A stretch of DNA of 6,594 nt from Syntrophaceae bacterium (GTDB lineage: Bacteria; Desulfobacterota; Syntrophorhabdia; Syntrophorhabdales; WCHB1-27): assembly GCA_003165115.1 (NCBI GenBank), contig PLSJ01000110.1:1-6594 (forward strand). The letters run 5' to 3'. The position numbers and the translations under genes were made by a program. Under the pieces are notes generated by a model that did no database searches, was not told the origin of the DNA, and saw only the letters and a list, made by a program, of their open reading frames with translations. Positions 6,080-6,594 of the stretch are shown here, piece by piece. Numbering within the stretch: the stretch's first letter is position 1; every line of letters starts with the position of its first letter.

Positions 6080-6594
6080 TACAATTCGGTCATCAATGTT
6101 TTTGATGCAACGCCGAATTCCCTTTCAATCTGAAGAAGCAGCCCGGGACCCGCCTGGGTGGTTTTTGCACGGCCCGCCATCTCCATCTCTTTGCACAACC
6201 CTGCAACCGTCCGGGCGCCCACGTTCGCACTGGCCGACTTGAGGCTGTGGGCGAGTTCCTGCATCGTCCTCGCATCGTCCGCCTCCACGGCCTTTCGGAG
6301 GGATGCGATCATCCCCGGTGATTCATTGACATAGTAGGTGATGACGGTAGTGAGGAGGCCGGTTGAGCCCTGGGCCTCGATCGCGCGGATCCTGTCGAGG
6401 ATCGTCCGGTCGATGCCGTCGGGGTCATCGCCGCCCGCGGGGTCTTCCGGCGCCGGCGCCTCGTGTTCTTTGGGGTCATCGGGGAGGGACGCGACGCCGT
6501 GTTCGACGCGTTGAAAGGGGAGATACTTCGCGAGGACCTCGGATAACTGGTCGAAGGTGAAAGGCTTGCTGAGATGGTCGTCCATGCCCGCTTC
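6079..6594 (-). CDS. Hybrid sensor histidine kinase, C-terminal end (REC end + HPt domain), truncated by window edge
   Basis: The frame is open to the right edge: the first visible codons are E-A-G before M-D-D-H, so the ATG at 6585 is internal and the gene continues beyond the window. 171 residues are visible. The first about 25, EAGMDDHLSKPF..., are the end of a receiver domain, with the conserved Lys of the SKP motif. A linker of about 35 residues follows, rich in Asp, Glu, Pro and Gly. An HPt domain (about 60-165) comes next, with the phospho-accepting His in AHSLKSASANVGA (visible residue 116) and Gly at the usual downstream position. In this family a membrane or PAS sensor, a HisKA/HATPase core and REC precede this; those parts are not visible. 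Phosphate would pass from the internal REC to the HPt and then to the REC of the next gene. A stand-alone REC-HPt protein cannot be excluded from this fragment. Confidence 0.88.
   Translation of the reverse strand, partial: EAGMDDHLSKPFTFDQLSEVLAKYLPFQRVEHGVASLPDDPKEHEAPAPEDPAGGDDPDGIDRTILDRIRAIEAQGSTGLLTTVITYYVNESPGMIASLRKAVEADDARTMQELAHSLKSASANVGARTVAGLCKEMEMAGRAKTTQAGPGLLLQIEREFGVASKTLMTEL

Overview
The window looks like an ordinary chromosomal stretch of a GC-rich (roughly 60% GC by eye) Gram-negative bacterium. Third codon positions are mostly G or C. A RecD2-type helicase, a fused two-domain aminolipid-type acyltransferase and a hybrid-kinase/c-di-GMP module together would suit a Desulfobacterota (deltaproteobacterial) genome. 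That placement is inference only, because no rRNA or tRNA is present to settle it.

Layout: (1) 1-1473, plus strand: the C-terminal two thirds of a RecD2-like ATP-dependent helicase, cut by the left edge. (2) 1474-1548: a 75-bp gap between converging genes with no clear terminator. (3) 1549-3387, minus strand: a fused acyltransferase, with a PlsC-like N-terminal half and a GNAT/Acetyltransf_5-like C-terminal half, the architecture of the ornithine-lipid synthase OlsF. The conventional ORF stops at a UGA at 1723-1725. The same frame then continues as convincing coding sequence for 57 more codons to a TAG at 1549-1551, so the gene carries an in-frame UGA. (4) 3388-3578: a 191-bp gap that probably holds the acyltransferase promoter. 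(5) 3579-6068, minus strand: a REC-PAS-PAS-GGDEF-EAL response regulator for c-di-GMP turnover with all key catalytic motifs intact. (6) 6079-6594, minus strand: the C-terminal end of a hybrid sensor histidine kinase (end of a REC domain, acidic Pro-rich linker, HPt domain), cut by the right edge.

The hybrid kinase and the REC-GGDEF-EAL protein are 10 bp apart, and the ribosome-binding site of the second overlaps the stop codon of the first. They almost certainly form one operon: a His-Asp-His-Asp phosphorelay whose HPt domain would pass phosphate to the REC domain of the c-di-GMP enzyme. The acyltransferase lies downstream on the same strand and may be a separate unit. No mobile elements, CRISPR arrays, RNA genes or clear terminators were seen. 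The most notable anomaly is the in-frame UGA in the acyltransferase gene.
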